In this document: positions 1-10,171 of the stretch, piece after piece | Layout of the letters: every line of letters starts with the position of its first letter | Numbering within the stretch: the first letter of the stretch is position 1 | Assembly (NCBI GenBank): GCA_009991595.1 | Contig: JAACVK010000037.1 | Location: forward strand, 1 to 63,714 | DNA: 63,714 bases | Direction: 5' to 3' | Source: a bacterium | GTDB lineage: Bacteria; Bdellovibrionota; UBA2428 | The notes under the pieces: generated by a model | Databases searched by the model: none | Told to the model about the DNA's origin: nothing | The model's input: the letters and a program-made list of their open reading frames with translations, nothing else | Made by a program: the position numbers and the translations under genes

Positions 1-191
1 TACAGACTAAGGCTGCTAAGTGCTTGCTCTTAAATCTTTTTTAGGCGCAACCCACCATTAAGCGGGTAGAATCAGAGATTTTCGTTTCTCCGCTGTGGCA
101 ATCATCGATGAGGCGCAGGAGTGTATGAATAATACTCAACAAGCCGAAGAGAGGATTGATGCTGCGGAGAAGTGAAAAGATCAAGCTAAAA

Positions 192-268
192 TGGTCGGCG
201 TGGGGGGATTTGAACCCACGACCCCTACAACCCCAATGTAGTGCGCTACCAGGCTGCGCTACACGCCG
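192..268 (-). tRNA. tRNA-Pro (anticodon GGG), CCA encoded
   Basis: Read on the minus strand this folds as a 77-nt cloverleaf. The 7-bp acceptor stem pairs CGGCGTG with CACGCCG, followed by discriminator A and an encoded CCA. The T-arm carries the usual GGTTCAAATCC. The anticodon arm is CTACA / TTGGGGT / TGTAG, which places GGG at positions 34-36. The D-arm reads TAGCGCAGCCTGGTAGCGCA, close to bacterial tRNA-Pro. It lies 65 bp beyond the topA stop on the same strand. Confidence 0.95.
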
Positions 269-333
269 ACATCTCCTAAAAGAGATGCCTTAGTTCGTAA
301 CATACGCTGGGAATTTTGGTCCAGGGCTTAAAG

Positions 334-2970
334 CTAAGTCTTCTTTTTTGTGACCGACTTTTTCTTAGCAACTTTCTTCTTCGCAACGGTATTCTTTGAA
401 GGCGCTTTTTTAGAGGCGGCCTTCTTCTTAATGCCGCCTTTTTTGTTAATTATTTCAATCGCTTGAGCGTCAGTAAGATCCTCCACCTTGAGCCCCTCTG
501 GGATCGTAAAATTCTTACTGCCTAATTTGATATAAGGTCCGTATTTGCCATCATAGATGGCCATTTTCTTATCAGAATCAGGATGCACCGAAAGCTCTTT
601 GATCATCTTAGCTCCGCCGCGCCCCTTCTTTTCTTGGGCAAGTAGTTCTAAGGCTCGATCGAGTTCTACAGTGTAGACATCATCTTCTTTTTTAAGAGAT
701 CGAAAATCGCCGTCGTGCATAACGTAAGGACCAAAGCGTCCTACATTTGTAAGCACTGGTTTTCCTGTGTCGGGGTGATTTCCAAGATCCCTTGGAAGAG
801 ACAACCATTTCACAGCTTCTTCAATAGTGATTTGATCCGGATGCATTCCCTTTGGAACAGAAGCACGTCGAGGTTTAGGTTGATCATCGGTCATTTCACC
901 CAATTGTAAGTAGGGGCCAAAGCGCCCTACCAAACAATAAATATTTTCTCCGTTGTCGGGATGCTGGAACAAAGCCGTTGGACCATTCTTTTGAGAATCG
1001 AACAAGATTTTCATTTGCTCAACATCAATGTCGGAGGGTGCAATATCCTCAGGGATCGTCGCCCTTAGGGCTTCGTCTTTCTTTTGCCCAGGTTCTAAAG
1101 GTCCTTCGATGTAGGCGCCAAAACGGCCCACTCGAATTTTAATGTCCGTTTTTAAATTCAAATCAATGCTACGAGACTTATCTGGATCAATAACTTTCTC
1201 TTTGGCTTTAACCTGCTCAGCCAAACCATTCTTACCCGAATAAAATTGCTTCAAATAAGGAAGCCATTCTTTTTCTCCCGCAGCAATCTCATCTAAAGTG
1301 TCTTCCATTTTTGAAGTGAAAGATGGGTCTACTAGCTCGGCAAAATGCTCTTCCAGCAATTGAATCACGGCAAAGCCAGTAAAAGTTGGGATGAGGGCAT
1401 TGCCCACTTTTCGAACGTAACCCCGATAAACAATCGTATCGATAATAGAAGCATAAGTAGAAGGTCGTCCAATGCCTTCTTTTTCTAACAGCTGAACAAG
1501 AGACGCTTCTGTAAAACGAGATCTAGCCTTTGTTTCGTGCGATAAAGGCTCTAAATTTGTGCAATTAAGAGTGTCGCCAACGGTTAGCTTGGGGAACACA
1601 ACTTCTTTATCGTCTAAGCTCGCTTCAGGATCATCACTTCCTTCAACATAGGCGCGGATAAATCCAGGAAACAAAATTCTTGTTCCCGAAGCCGAGAACT
1701 GAGAGTCTTTTGCCTGAATCTTAAGCGTGACCGACAATTTCTTAGCGTCTGCCATTTGCGATGCAATCGTGCGCATCCAAATCAATTCATACAAAGCTTT
1801 TTCACGCCCACTTAGACTCGCTTTTGAGGGGTGAACAAAGCTCGCGCCAGCGGGTCGAATGGCTTCGTGGGCTTCTTGAGCACTTTTAGACTTTGAAGCA
1901 TATTGCTTAGGACCATCGCTCAAAAACTCTTTGCCATACAAATTCTCAACTTCATTTCGAGAAGCCTTTAGGGCTTCTTGCGAAAGGTTGGGAGAATCTG
2001 TTCTCATATAAGTAATCAAACCTTCTTCATAAAGCCGCTGAGCTGTTCTCATGGCTTCCTTAGAAGACATACCCAATTTTCTGTTGGCTTCCTGCTGAAG
2101 AGTTGAGGTTATAAAGGGAGCAGAAGGCTTAGAGGTAAAAGGTCTTTCATCAATTTTCGCAACTTTAAACTCAGCACCTTTAAGCTCTTTGGCTAAGTCT
2201 TTAGCTGCTTTTTCATCAAAAGCGACAATATCCTTAGGATTTTTTAACTTGCCAGTTTTTTCTTCAAAGTCTTTGCCGCTAGCAAGCCTTTTATCCTTAT
2301 GACTCTCTAAGCGAGCTTTAAAAGTTTCTTTCGATTTCTCAAGAGAGGCATCCACATCCCAATAATTACTTTTCTGAAAGCCAAGGCGCTCTCTTTCACG
2401 GTCTACGATTAGGCGAAGCCCAACACTTTGAACTCGACCCGCAGATAAGCCAAAAGCAATTTTCTTCCATATTAGTGGAGAGAGGGTATATCCATAAAGC
2501 CGGTCTAAGATACGTCGGGTTTCTTGAGCGCGAACCAACTTTAAATCAACAGACCGCGTTTGTTCTAAGGCTTTCTGAATGGCTGCTTTCGTGATCTCAT
2601 GAAAAACCATGCGCTTAACCGGCACCTTAGGCTTTAGGAGTTCTGTCAAATGCCACGAGATAGATTCTCCCTCACGGTCTTCGTCCGTTGCTAGATAGAG
2701 TTCATCAGCTTCTTTGATAAGCTTTTTTAAATTAGAAACAATTTTAGTTTTATTTTTTGGAACCACATAAATGGGTTCAAAGCCATTATCTGGATCCACT
2801 CCAAGCTTAGACCATTCTTCCTTTTTATACTTTAAAGGTATGGCGGCAGCTGTTTCAGGCAAATCACGAATATGTCCCATACTCGCTTCAACACGAAAAG
2901 TGCTGGGCAAAAACTTACGTATAGTCTTGGCCTTAGTGGGCGACTCTACGATGACTAATTTCTTTGACAT
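334..2970 (-). CDS. topA: DNA topoisomerase I (type IA)
   Basis: Relaxes negatively supercoiled DNA by transient single-strand cleavage. The 878-aa protein starts with the TOPRIM signature (VIVESPTKAKTI, acidic residue E9) and has the metal-binding DxDxE at D96/D98/E100. The active-site tyrosine is Y321 in LITYMRTDS. The C-terminal third has no CxxC zinc ribbons. It instead carries four degenerate repeats around GRFGAYIEGP, GRFGPYLQLG, GRFGPYVMHDG and GKYGPYIKLG, then a lysine/alanine tail. Such repeats in place of zinc fingers are known in many non-enteric TopA proteins. The gene is only 22 bp downstream of menE on the same strand and may be co-transcribed with the men operon. Confidence 0.97.
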   Translation of the reverse strand: MSKKLVIVESPTKAKTIRKFLPSTFRVEASMGHIRDLPETAAAIPLKYKKEEWSKLGVDPDNGFEPIYVVPKNKTKIVSNLKKLIKEADELYLATDEDREGESISWHLTELLKPKVPVKRMVFHEITKAAIQKALEQTRSVDLKLVRAQETRRILDRLYGYTLSPLIWKKIAFGLSAGRVQSVGLRLIVDRERERLGFQKSNYWDVDASLEKSKETFKARLESHKDKRLASGKDFEEKTGKLKNPKDIVAFDEKAAKDLAKELKGAEFKVAKIDERPFTSKPSAPFITSTLQQEANRKLGMSSKEAMRTAQRLYEEGLITYMRTDSPNLSQEALKASRNEVENLYGKEFLSDGPKQYASKSKSAQEAHEAIRPAGASFVHPSKASLSGREKALYELIWMRTIASQMADAKKLSVTLKIQAKDSQFSASGTRILFPGFIRAYVEGSDDPEASLDDKEVVFPKLTVGDTLNCTNLEPLSHETKARSRFTEASLVQLLEKEGIGRPSTYASIIDTIVYRGYVRKVGNALIPTFTGFAVIQLLEEHFAELVDPSFTSKMEDTLDEIAAGEKEWLPYLKQFYSGKNGLAEQVKAKEKVIDPDKSRSIDLNLKTDIKIRVGRFGAYIEGPLEPGQKKDEALRATIPEDIAPSDIDVEQMKILFDSQKNGPTALFQHPDNGENIYCLVGRFGPYLQLGEMTDDQPKPRRASVPKGMHPDQITIEEAVKWLSLPRDLGNHPDTGKPVLTNVGRFGPYVMHDGDFRSLKKEDDVYTVELDRALELLAQEKKGRGGAKMIKELSVHPDSDKKMAIYDGKYGPYIKLGSKNFTIPEGLKVEDLTDAQAIEIINKKGGIKKKAASKKAPSKNTVAKKKVAKKKSVTKKKT

Positions 2971-2992
2971 GTTTCCTCAGTATAGCGAGAAA

Positions 2993-4138
2993 TTAAATAA
3001 TTTCTCTGCTCTCTAAAAGTTTTCGCAACCGAGGCCTTTGGATTTTCCCCAAATCGGACCTGGGAAGGCTTTCCACTTCGCAAAGAGATCGAATTCCCTC
3101 ATAGGGCATCACCCTCTTATTGAACTCTCTCTCTAGTCTTTGCACAGTGTGTTGATCCACGCCCCTTTCAAAGGCAAGAACAACTTTTCGGCCAAGCCTT
3201 TGGTCAAAAACGTCCACAACTGCAAACTTTTGACAAAGTTGCATACTCAACACAACTTCGTCAAGACAACGCACTAGCTTAGTTAAGCTACAAAGCTCTC
3301 CTCCAATTTTAAACACATCTGAATCGCGAGCTAAGAACTCAAGACTCTGTCCCCTCAGGCTTTCTACAATTTTTACTTTGTCCTGAGTTTTGAAGGGCTC
3401 CTCGTCATTGATAGAGATGTAAGTCCAAGCTCCGTCCTCGGTTGGACTCAAAATTCCACTCGCTAAACTTTCACCATTCAGACAAAGAAAGTTTTCTTCA
3501 TCACAACTAACTTGCCAATGAGGCAAAACGATCATTCTCGGAAGCTCCTGCTCATTCAAACTTTCCAATGACGCTGTAGCAACCTGAGAAGAAGCTTCGG
3601 TCATCCCAAAAGTTGGCAACAAAGGCCAACCCAACTGACGAGCCATCTTATACAAACCTTCATCTAAGGCTCCTCCACCGACTAAGACCACTCTCAAATC
3701 ATTTGGCGATGACATATTTTTAAGGACTAGATCATAAACCTGAGTCGGAACTAAGGAACAAACTGTAATGTTGTCGTGCCGTAGTTGTTCTACAAAAGTC
3801 TCAACAGACCAAGCTTCCTTCAGCTCTACTAGCGGCGCCGAGATCAACTGAGCTCTAAGCCCTACGCTGTAACCCCCAACGTGAAAGTTAGGGATCGAAC
3901 GCAAAAAAACGTCATTTGATTGAGAAGCAATCCACGAATTCACAGAAGAGGCCGATACCTTCATTGCTTTCGCAGACAAGGCAAGCCATTTCACTTCTCC
4001 GGTGCTTCCACTGGAGGGAAAATAAAGTAAATCTAATAGAGCGGGATCAAATTCTGACAAAAATTCAAAGGCAGAGCGCTTTCTTTGCTGGAGACCTCGT
4101 GGGTTTTCAAAAAATTGAAAAGAAGCTAAGTCAGACAA
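2993..4138 (-). CDS. menE: O-succinylbenzoate-CoA ligase (MenE), N-terminally short
   Basis: Activates o-succinylbenzoate to its CoA thioester in menaquinone synthesis. The ANL-superfamily phosphate loop is PSSGSTGEVK (41-50), the adenine motif is GMTEASS (178-184), and the C-terminal catalytic lysine motif is GKIQR. At 381 aa it is clearly shorter than common MenE proteins (about 450-490 aa): only 40 residues precede the phosphate loop, so most of the usual N-terminal subdomain is missing. The start is a TTG at 4136-4138, six bases after the menC stop, with no obvious ribosome site, so the true start is uncertain. The pathway role is strongly supported by the surrounding men genes. Confidence 0.85.
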   Translation of the reverse strand: MSDLASFQFFENPRGLQQRKRSAFEFLSEFDPALLDLLYFPSSGSTGEVKWLALSAKAMKVSASSVNSWIASQSNDVFLRSIPNFHVGGYSVGLRAQLISAPLVELKEAWSVETFVEQLRHDNITVCSLVPTQVYDLVLKNMSSPNDLRVVLVGGGALDEGLYKMARQLGWPLLPTFGMTEASSQVATASLESLNEQELPRMIVLPHWQVSCDEENFLCLNGESLASGILSPTEDGAWTYISINDEEPFKTQDKVKIVESLRGQSLEFLARDSDVFKIGGELCSLTKLVRCLDEVVLSMQLCQKFAVVDVFDQRLGRKVVLAFERGVDQHTVQRLEREFNKRVMPYEGIRSLCEVESLPRSDLGKIQRPRLRKLLESREII

Positions 4139-4144
4139 CCAAAG

Positions 4145-5131
4145 TTATCTCAACATTTTCCAATCAAGACTTCCAAGCGCACCATCAAAGCCAAGACCGG
4201 TTCCCACAGGAGCCAAAAGTCGAGAACCCTCTGAACGCAACATCTCAAAGAAGGTGTTGGTTTGAAACAAATTATGAGTCATCAAACCACAAGTATCCAC
4301 AAGCTGAGGATGGTTCTTAGAGGCAAGAGCTGCTTCATAAGCTGCATAATATTGACCAATCGGATGGTCCATATAGCTTGTAAAAACAAGACGCTTTTTA
4401 TTAATAGCTGCCCCAAAGACATAAGGAGCCGGATCTTGAACGGCAGGCTTAATAATAAAGGCATCAAAGCCCTCTGTAACCAACCCTACATTGCTGTCTT
4501 TTGCCAAGGCCACATTCTTAACTTTTCGAGACGCTGACCATTGGGATGCCTCATACGGATACGGGTCCTCAATGTAGTCTACACGACTAAGAACATTGCT
4601 AGAGATTTTACTTAAGAAGGCTTCGTAGGTTTGTTGAGTTAACTGATCATTAAAATCAATCCTCAATTTAATGTCGGTGCCATCGCAGCTCCAAGCAAGC
4701 TTTTCAATTTGACGAATTTCCGCATCAAGGTCGCGCCCCCCTTTAATTTTAATGCAGCTAAAACCACCGTTTTTACAGTCGCTAACAACATTACGAAACT
4801 CTTCTTGAGAGAAGCGCAAAAAATCAGTCAAAAGATAGTGGGACTTTGGAATTTCAAGGCCATCGAAAAGACTTTTCCCTTGGCGACGGGCTTCCCCGTC
4901 TATGGCCGCACACTTTAGAGCGCGATCTACACCTGGAGTCTTTACGCCATCGGCAAGTTTCTCAAGCTGAGCTTTTAAGGGCTCGTCACCCAACTCAGGG
5001 AATGGTTGTAAACATCCGACTCCGCCGTTCACTCTAAGAAGAGCTCCGGGTCGTTTTAATTTTGTGGCTATTGGGCTTAGAGGCCGAATGGCGTGAAGTT
5101 CATAAAGTGAGTACTCAATCATTGCATCCAT
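4145..5131 (-). CDS. menC: o-Succinylbenzoate synthase (MenC)
   Basis: Dehydrates SHCHC to o-succinylbenzoate and belongs to the enolase superfamily. Visible catalytic elements are the KxK pair (K128/K130 in CIKIKGG), metal ligands D159 (RIDFND), E188 (IEDPYP) and D212 (LAKDSN), and the second general base K228 (FIIKPA). Length is 328 aa. Two in-frame ATGs exist: 5131, used here, and 5122, which would overlap the menA stop as ATGA. The latter geometry is typical of coupled genes and is equally plausible. Confidence 0.9.
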   Translation of the reverse strand: MDAMIEYSLYELHAIRPLSPIATKLKRPGALLRVNGGVGCLQPFPELGDEPLKAQLEKLADGVKTPGVDRALKCAAIDGEARRQGKSLFDGLEIPKSHYLLTDFLRFSQEEFRNVVSDCKNGGFSCIKIKGGRDLDAEIRQIEKLAWSCDGTDIKLRIDFNDQLTQQTYEAFLSKISSNVLSRVDYIEDPYPYEASQWSASRKVKNVALAKDSNVGLVTEGFDAFIIKPAVQDPAPYVFGAAINKKRLVFTSYMDHPIGQYYAAYEAALASKNHPQLVDTCGLMTHNLFQTNTFFEMLRSEGSRLLAPVGTGLGFDGALGSLDWKMLR

Positions 5132-5994
5132 AAAAATCCCATCGACAACATTAATGCAAACATCATCAGTTGCAACGCACCTAATCCAAGGTACTTGTTA
5201 TACACCTTAGAGGGTTCGTGTTTAAAAATTTTCAAACAAAGCAGGAAGGAGATTGGAATTACTAACAATGGCAGTAAAAAAGCCCCCAAGCTATGCTTCA
5301 CCCAAAACAAACCCATCAGGTATGGGCTACATGATAAGCACAAAATTTCCCATCTTCCAAACTTTTTTCCCAAACGCACTACTAAAGTTTTCTTACCAGC
5401 ATCTGCGTCTTGATTTATATCTCTTAAATTATTGATGGCTAACAAAACAGTTGACAGGAAGCCAATCTGTAGCCCGGCCACAACACCCTCCAGTCGCAAT
5501 GCCTCTGAATGCAAAAAGAAACTACCGCCCACTGCAACGACTCCAAAAAACATAACAACAAAAACTTCACCAAGTCCTTTATAAGCCAGAGGGAACGGAC
5601 CACCTGTATAGCCATAGGCAAAATACAAACAAACAAGACACAACAAAAGAACGGGCCAACCAAAATTATAAATAACAGGAAGCGCTAAAAGAAAAGTCGC
5701 AGCTAAACAAGAAAAACCTAAACGCTTCATCAACTCCGAGGTCATCCAACCGCTTTGCACGGCTCGACTGGGCCCAAGACGGTCTGAATTGTCGGCACCT
5801 TTTTCAAAGTCGATGGCATCATTAAAAAAATTAGTCGCTATCTGAATAAGAAGCGCCGAGACCAAAGCAATCGCCACGTAATCAAGCTTCAACTCGAAGC
5901 CCATAGCTTTCGCGAGAGTTGTCCCAACTGCGACCGGAAAAACCGCTGCAGCTAAGGTTTTGGGACGACTCGCAAGAAAGATAGCTTTAACCAT
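5119..5994 (-). CDS. menA: 1,4-Dihydroxy-2-naphthoate polyprenyltransferase (MenA)
   Basis: Integral membrane UbiA-family prenyltransferase that attaches the polyprenyl tail to DHNA, giving demethylmenaquinone. The first Asp-rich motif is [15 protein letters not shown] (from N58) and the second is [15 protein letters not shown], both needed for Mg-diphosphate binding. The remainder is a series of hydrophobic segments consistent with about 8-9 membrane helices; length is 291 aa. It overlaps menC by 13 bp and follows menB by 17 bp. The polyprenyl diphosphate donor must be made elsewhere in the genome. Confidence 0.93.
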   Translation of the reverse strand: MVKAIFLASRPKTLAAAVFPVAVGTTLAKAMGFELKLDYVAIALVSALLIQIATNFFNDAIDFEKGADNSDRLGPSRAVQSGWMTSELMKRLGFSCLAATFLLALPVIYNFGWPVLLLCLVCLYFAYGYTGGPFPLAYKGLGEVFVVMFFGVVAVGGSFFLHSEALRLEGVVAGLQIGFLSTVLLAINNLRDINQDADAGKKTLVVRLGKKFGRWEILCLSCSPYLMGLFWVKHSLGAFLLPLLVIPISFLLCLKIFKHEPSKVYNKYLGLGALQLMMFALMLSMGFLWMQ

Positions 5995-6011
5995 TTAAAA
6001 AAATCCTGACC

Positions 6012-6827
6012 TTAAGGGTAACGAGGAAACTTCGAAAAATCTGGCTTACGCTTGTCAATAAAAGCCTGCTTGCCCTCTTGAGCCTCTTCAGACATGTAAT
6101 ACAAAAGAGTTGAATTTCCAGCCATGTCCAACAGCCCCATTTGCCCATCGCAATCAGCGTTGTGAGCGGCCTTCAAACAGCGCAAAGCCATCGGAGAGTG
6201 TTGAAGCATCTCTCGACACCACTTTAAAGTTTCTTCTTCTAAAAGATCGACGGGAACCACTTCGTTCACAAGCCCCATCTCCTTGGCTTGCTGTGCATTG
6301 TATTGACGGCAAAGAAACCAAATCTCTCGAGCCTTCTTTTGTCCAACAACACGAGAAAGATAACTCGAGCCAAGCCCACCATCAAAAGAACCTACCTTGG
6401 GTCCCGTTTGACCGAAGATAGCATTGTCGCCTGCAATCGTTAAATCACAAACCACATGCAAAACGTGGCCACCACCAATGGCATAACCAGCCACCATGGC
6501 CACAACAGGCTTCGGTAAAAAACGAATTTGCTTTTGCACATCGAGAATGTTCAAACGGGGAACACCGTCCGTGCCGACGTAACCAGCCTTCTGACGAACT
6601 TTCTGATCTCCGCCCGAACAAAAGGCTTCCTTGCCTTCACCCGTTAAAACAACAACACCAATGCTGCTGTCTTCTCGAGACCACAGTAAAGCGTCTTGGA
6701 GCTCATGAACCGTTTGAGGGCGAAAGGCATTGCGCACCTCTGGTCGATTGATCGTAATCTTGGCTACGCCATCTTCAGTTTTTTGAAATTTAATATCTTC
6801 GTATTCTTTTAAGGTCTTCCAGATCAT
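6012..6827 (-). CDS. menB: 1,4-Dihydroxy-2-naphthoyl-CoA synthase (MenB)
   Basis: Crotonase-fold enzyme that cyclises o-succinylbenzoyl-CoA to DHNA-CoA. The protein is strongly E. coli-MenB-like, with [17 protein letters not shown] (oxyanion region), [14 protein letters not shown], the [17 protein letters not shown] stretch and a C-terminus of [13 protein letters not shown]. The Gly in FGQTGP matches the bicarbonate-dependent type. The open frame extends upstream to a TTG at 6860, but the ATG at 6825-6827 ([14 protein letters not shown]) lies 4 bp after the menH stop and is preceded by AGGA. I therefore use it, giving 271 aa. Confidence 0.95.
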   Translation of the reverse strand: MIWKTLKEYEDIKFQKTEDGVAKITINRPEVRNAFRPQTVHELQDALLWSREDSSIGVVVLTGEGKEAFCSGGDQKVRQKAGYVGTDGVPRLNILDVQKQIRFLPKPVVAMVAGYAIGGGHVLHVVCDLTIAGDNAIFGQTGPKVGSFDGGLGSSYLSRVVGQKKAREIWFLCRQYNAQQAKEMGLVNEVVPVDLLEEETLKWCREMLQHSPMALRCLKAAHNADCDGQMGLLDMAGNSTLLYYMSEEAQEGKQAFIDKRKPDFSKFPRYP

Positions 6828-6831
6828 GATC

Positions 6832-7575
6832 CTAGTTCTTAGCCCGAAAACACCTGCCAAGAAAAGAGCGAATCTCCCCAGCCAACTCTATTGGTTTTTC
6901 ACGTAAGACTCTGTGACCGGAGCCCAAAATTTCAACGTGTTCAATGTTTTTAGCCAAAGCAGATAGAGATGAGGCTATCTTTCTGTATTTACTATCATTT
7001 TCTCCAGAAACAAGTAAAATAGGCAGACCGCACGCAGCGATCTGAGAACTCAAATCCTCTTGCCGCCCCAAAGACCAATTCACCATCGCAGTAGCGATTC
7101 TAGTTGCCTCCGCAGGACCCTCTGGGCGATCTGCGCCCCAAGGCGAATCCTTCAACGCAGGTTGCTCGCACCACTTTCCCCAAAATTCGGGCCAAGGAAA
7201 TTTTAGAACTTCCTCGGACCATTTCTGATCTTGCTCAAATCTAAGATCTCTCTCTGAAGCATCCTTTAAGCCTGGATGAGCAGAAACGATCACGGCTGCA
7301 TCCCAAATCTTTGGATTCTGAGCAAGGCACTGAAAAGCCAGACGTCCCCCCAAAGAATAGCCAAACAAAATATTTTTCCCTGATTTTTTAGAGCGAGCCT
7401 CTAGATTGGTTTTATCTGCAAAACTTTCCATACTGTGCTCTAAGCAATTATACAAGTTCCAAAGCTCAACGGAACTTCCACCGGTGAGTTCATTCAACTC
7501 TTCGTGATTAAGAAATTCCAAAACCGCAGCCCAATCTTGGGGCTCACCTAAGTTACCGTGAAAGGCGTAGATCAA
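6832..7575 (-). CDS. menH: SHCHC synthase, alpha/beta hydrolase (MenH)
   Basis: Removes pyruvate from SEPHCHC. The nucleophile elbow is GYSLGGRL (Ser about residue 74), with a probable acid in VSGENDSKY and the histidine in [11 protein letters not shown]. An early HGN stands where the HG oxyanion motif is expected. The frame is open to a TTG at 7608. A TTG at 7573-7575 fits better: it overlaps the menD stop as TTGA and has GGAG five bases upstream, giving a 247-aa protein starting MIYAFHGN. The family is diverse, so the function rests partly on position between menD and menB. Confidence 0.85.
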   Translation of the reverse strand: MIYAFHGNLGEPQDWAAVLEFLNHEELNELTGGSSVELWNLYNCLEHSMESFADKTNLEARSKKSGKNILFGYSLGGRLAFQCLAQNPKIWDAAVIVSAHPGLKDASERDLRFEQDQKWSEEVLKFPWPEFWGKWCEQPALKDSPWGADRPEGPAEATRIATAMVNWSLGRQEDLSSQIAACGLPILLVSGENDSKYRKIASSLSALAKNIEHVEILGSGHRVLREKPIELAGEIRSFLGRCFRAKN

Positions 7576-9176
7576 AGCGACTCCCAAAGTTTTTGATAGC
7601 TTCTCCAAAATTGACTGGATTGCTCTGGATCAGGACGAAGCTCCATCACAAAAGAATCCTGAGGAATTCGGAAACGCTCCGAGCTCTCTACCCGCACATA
7701 ATCTAAGTCCCACATTTTAGCCCATGGCTCAAAGTTAATCTCATGACGACACTCAAGCATGGAACGAGCACTTGGATTGGCCCACAAAGGTGTAAGGTCA
7801 TTGACTCTAGAGAAAACCTGACCTCCTCCATTGTTGATTAAAACAATTCCGCGAGGCTGCCGCTTTAAAAAACGCAAGGCCCAAGGAGCATTTAAATCAT
7901 AAAGCGTGGTGTGATCCCCAAAGATTCCCCAACACAAATTTTTCTTCTCTTGGCTCACTCCAAAAAAAGTAGAAAGTTGCCCTTCAATTCCATTGGCTCC
8001 GCGATTGGCATGATACTCACGCTGCCCGACGTTGAATCTAGCCCCTAAATTCCATTCACGAATCACAAGGCTATTTCCCAGAAAAACCGAGCTTAGGTCC
8101 GATATTCTCTGCGACAAATGCGACAACAAAGAGACTTCCGACAAAGGAAGCTCGCCCATAAGCAACTTTAGTTGCTGCCTAAAAAGCTGATCCAAGTGAA
8201 AAACTTTATCGGTCACTGGAGCTGGAGTGACCTTGGAGACATCTAAAGCAGTTTCTAGTGAGGCATCAAAATGCTTAGACTCACGAGAGAGACCAGAAAA
8301 CCCCTCTCGACTAACGGACATAACCTCAACGCCACTCATGGTTTCCAAATCGCGCCAAAAACGACAACTAGGAACTCCACCAAGACGCAAAACCCGCTTC
8401 CAAGTTACTTTCGAAAGAAAACGTTCACCCGACTTAATCAACAAAGGCTGTAGGTCGGGGTCTTCTCTTAGGTTTGAAATGGCCTCGGCCCAAATCGGAG
8501 CTTTTAACTGCAACAAGAAACGTTTCACAGCTTCTTTTTCTTGAAGGCTAATCGCACCTAGTAAAACCAAGATAGAATCAGAGTAAATGAACTTTTGAAG
8601 ATCTTTGGGCGAAGATTTTAAGGAGGTAGAAGTCTCATAAGAAGAAAACTCAGGAGCCCAATTAAGCATCTCCTCGTCAATAAGAGGCTCTTCAAAGCAA
8701 ACGTTGATGTGAAGAGGTTTCTTAAAATTATATTGCGACAAATTAGGCGGCGTCTGCTCAATGCCTACATCCCAAACCAATTCACAATAGTCCTCAAGTA
8801 TTCGAGTTTGATCAATGCTCTGAGGCGCGCCCGTTCCCCGATAGCCTTGAGGGCGATCAGCGCTAATGAGAACCAGAGGCTGTTTTTGATAAAAGGCCTC
8901 AATCGTAGCTGGCAACAACTCGGCAACAGCGGTGCCAGAAGTGCAAACCACCGCAACAGGACGACGAGAGTCCTTTATTCGGCCAAGAGCAAAGAAACTG
9001 GCTGCTCTTTCGTCGCTAAACGAATATATTTTAAAACCCTCGGCACCAGCCAAAACGGAAAGAAAAGGCGAGTTTCGAGACCCCGCACAAACACAAAATT
9101 CTTTAATTCCTGATTTTGCACATTCATCAATCAAGCGTCTGGCACGTTCTAGGTTGCTAGGTTCAGAATTTTGCAT
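7572..9176 (-). CDS. menD: SEPHCHC synthase (MenD), thiamine-diphosphate enzyme
   Basis: Adds 2-oxoglutarate-derived succinic semialdehyde to isochorismate. The ThDP-activating glutamate is E56 in FSDERAASFFALG. The PYR-domain core reads AVVCTSGTAVAELLPA, followed by PLVLISADRP and GAPQSIDQ. The diphosphate/Mg motif is GDHTTLYDLNA with NNGGG downstream. Length is 534 aa, near the usual 550. The ATG start overlaps the menF end by 28 bp, and its own stop overlaps the preferred menH start, suggesting translational coupling. Confidence 0.95.
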   Translation of the reverse strand: MQNSEPSNLERARRLIDECAKSGIKEFCVCAGSRNSPFLSVLAGAEGFKIYSFSDERAASFFALGRIKDSRRPVAVVCTSGTAVAELLPATIEAFYQKQPLVLISADRPQGYRGTGAPQSIDQTRILEDYCELVWDVGIEQTPPNLSQYNFKKPLHINVCFEEPLIDEEMLNWAPEFSSYETSTSLKSSPKDLQKFIYSDSILVLLGAISLQEKEAVKRFLLQLKAPIWAEAISNLREDPDLQPLLIKSGERFLSKVTWKRVLRLGGVPSCRFWRDLETMSGVEVMSVSREGFSGLSRESKHFDASLETALDVSKVTPAPVTDKVFHLDQLFRQQLKLLMGELPLSEVSLLSHLSQRISDLSSVFLGNSLVIREWNLGARFNVGQREYHANRGANGIEGQLSTFFGVSQEKKNLCWGIFGDHTTLYDLNAPWALRFLKRQPRGIVLINNGGGQVFSRVNDLTPLWANPSARSMLECRHEINFEPWAKMWDLDYVRVESSERFRIPQDSFVMELRPDPEQSSQFWRSYQKLWESL

Positions 9177-10171
9177 ACAGCCTCTCGTTTCAACAACAAC
9201 TCATTCCACTCAGAAAGCTGCTTGCTTTCTGCAATCACTCCACATCCAGTATGAAGGGTAAGTTCTTTTTTATGAATTATCACATTTCGGATTCCAACCC
9301 AAAAGCGCATTTGATTTTTCCACACGAAACCAACTGGTGCACCATAAAATGGGCTCACTTTAAGCTTCTCTCGAATTTCATCTTGAAAATGCAAATTGGC
9401 ATCGTCTTTGGGGGCCACACCTAAGGCTGGCGTGGGATGAAAACTCTCTAAAAGAGTCCCAGCATCACCTAACTCTGCTCCATTAGCGCTAAATGAAGTC
9501 ACAAGATGGGCAAGCTTGCCAAAAACAACGGCCTTAGTTTGATCGCGAACAACTTTTCCCAGGGGTCTGAGCTTCTCACTAAGGTATTGGCAAACAAACT
9601 CATGTTCCCGCAAATCCTTATCGCTCTCTAAAAGACTTTGGGCCTCGGCCGCCTTCACAGTTCCCGCCACAGCTTGAGTTTCTATTCGACCTTCGCACGA
9701 AGAAAAAAGCAGCTCTGGAGTAAGTCCGACTAATTGTTTTTCTTCAATACGAAGATAGTAAGGTGTTTGCCCAAAAGAAGTTTCCACAAAACAATCAAGA
9801 AAATCCGCTAAATCAAGCGGTCGATCTAAGCGAGCCTTCCATGGATAAACGGGAACAGCCTTGTTTAAACGGCCGTTACTTATCCGCTCCTGAACAAGCT
9901 TCACAATTTCAAAAAATAAATCAGGCTGAGAAGGCGCCCAATTCAAACTCAAAGCAGCACGCCCCGCCCCTTTTAAGAATGCCTTTTGCAGAAGTCCCCA
10001 ACGAGCCGGTCTTAGCCATTTTCGAGGCTCAAAAGGACTAAAATTAGGTTTTAGAAAACAAGGAGCTTCCGCATCTTTTGGCTCTTTGGTCGACACAGCC
10101 CAAGGCCCCTGAGCCCATAACCAGCTGTCCTCAAAGGGAAATAAAGCATCTATCGTTCCAAAATCGGTCAT
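9149..10171 (-). CDS. menF: Isochorismate synthase (MenF)
   Basis: First committed step of menaquinone synthesis, converting chorismate to isochorismate. Chorismate-binding-fold signatures are AVAGTVKAAE, HEFVCQYLSEKLRP, SFHPTPALGVAPKD, FYGAPVGFV and the C-terminal GCGVIAESKQLSEWNELLLK. At 340 aa it is shorter than most MenF/EntC proteins (390-430 aa), with a reduced N-terminal half. It is the first gene of the leftward men operon, divergent from the DAHP synthase gene across a 78-bp spacer. Confidence 0.9.
   Translation of the reverse strand: MTDFGTIDALFPFEDSWLWAQGPWAVSTKEPKDAEAPCFLKPNFSPFEPRKWLRPARWGLLQKAFLKGAGRAALSLNWAPSQPDLFFEIVKLVQERISNGRLNKAVPVYPWKARLDRPLDLADFLDCFVETSFGQTPYYLRIEEKQLVGLTPELLFSSCEGRIETQAVAGTVKAAEAQSLLESDKDLREHEFVCQYLSEKLRPLGKVVRDQTKAVVFGKLAHLVTSFSANGAELGDAGTLLESFHPTPALGVAPKDDANLHFQDEIREKLKVSPFYGAPVGFVWKNQMRFWVGIRNVIIHKKELTLHTGCGVIAESKQLSEWNELLLKREAVCKILNLAT

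Noticed and set aside
62..172. Short open frame (RFSAVAIIDEAQECMNNT...) after a TAA at 59-61, ending TGA at 170-172
   Set aside because: Only about 36 codons with no ATG before residue 22 and no ribosome site. It could be a gene remnant but cannot be supported as a gene.
270..287. Small hairpin CATCTC-CTAAAA-GAGATG between topA and the tRNA
   Set aside because: Six-base stem, no T-run; too weak for a terminator and likely chance or a tRNA processing context.
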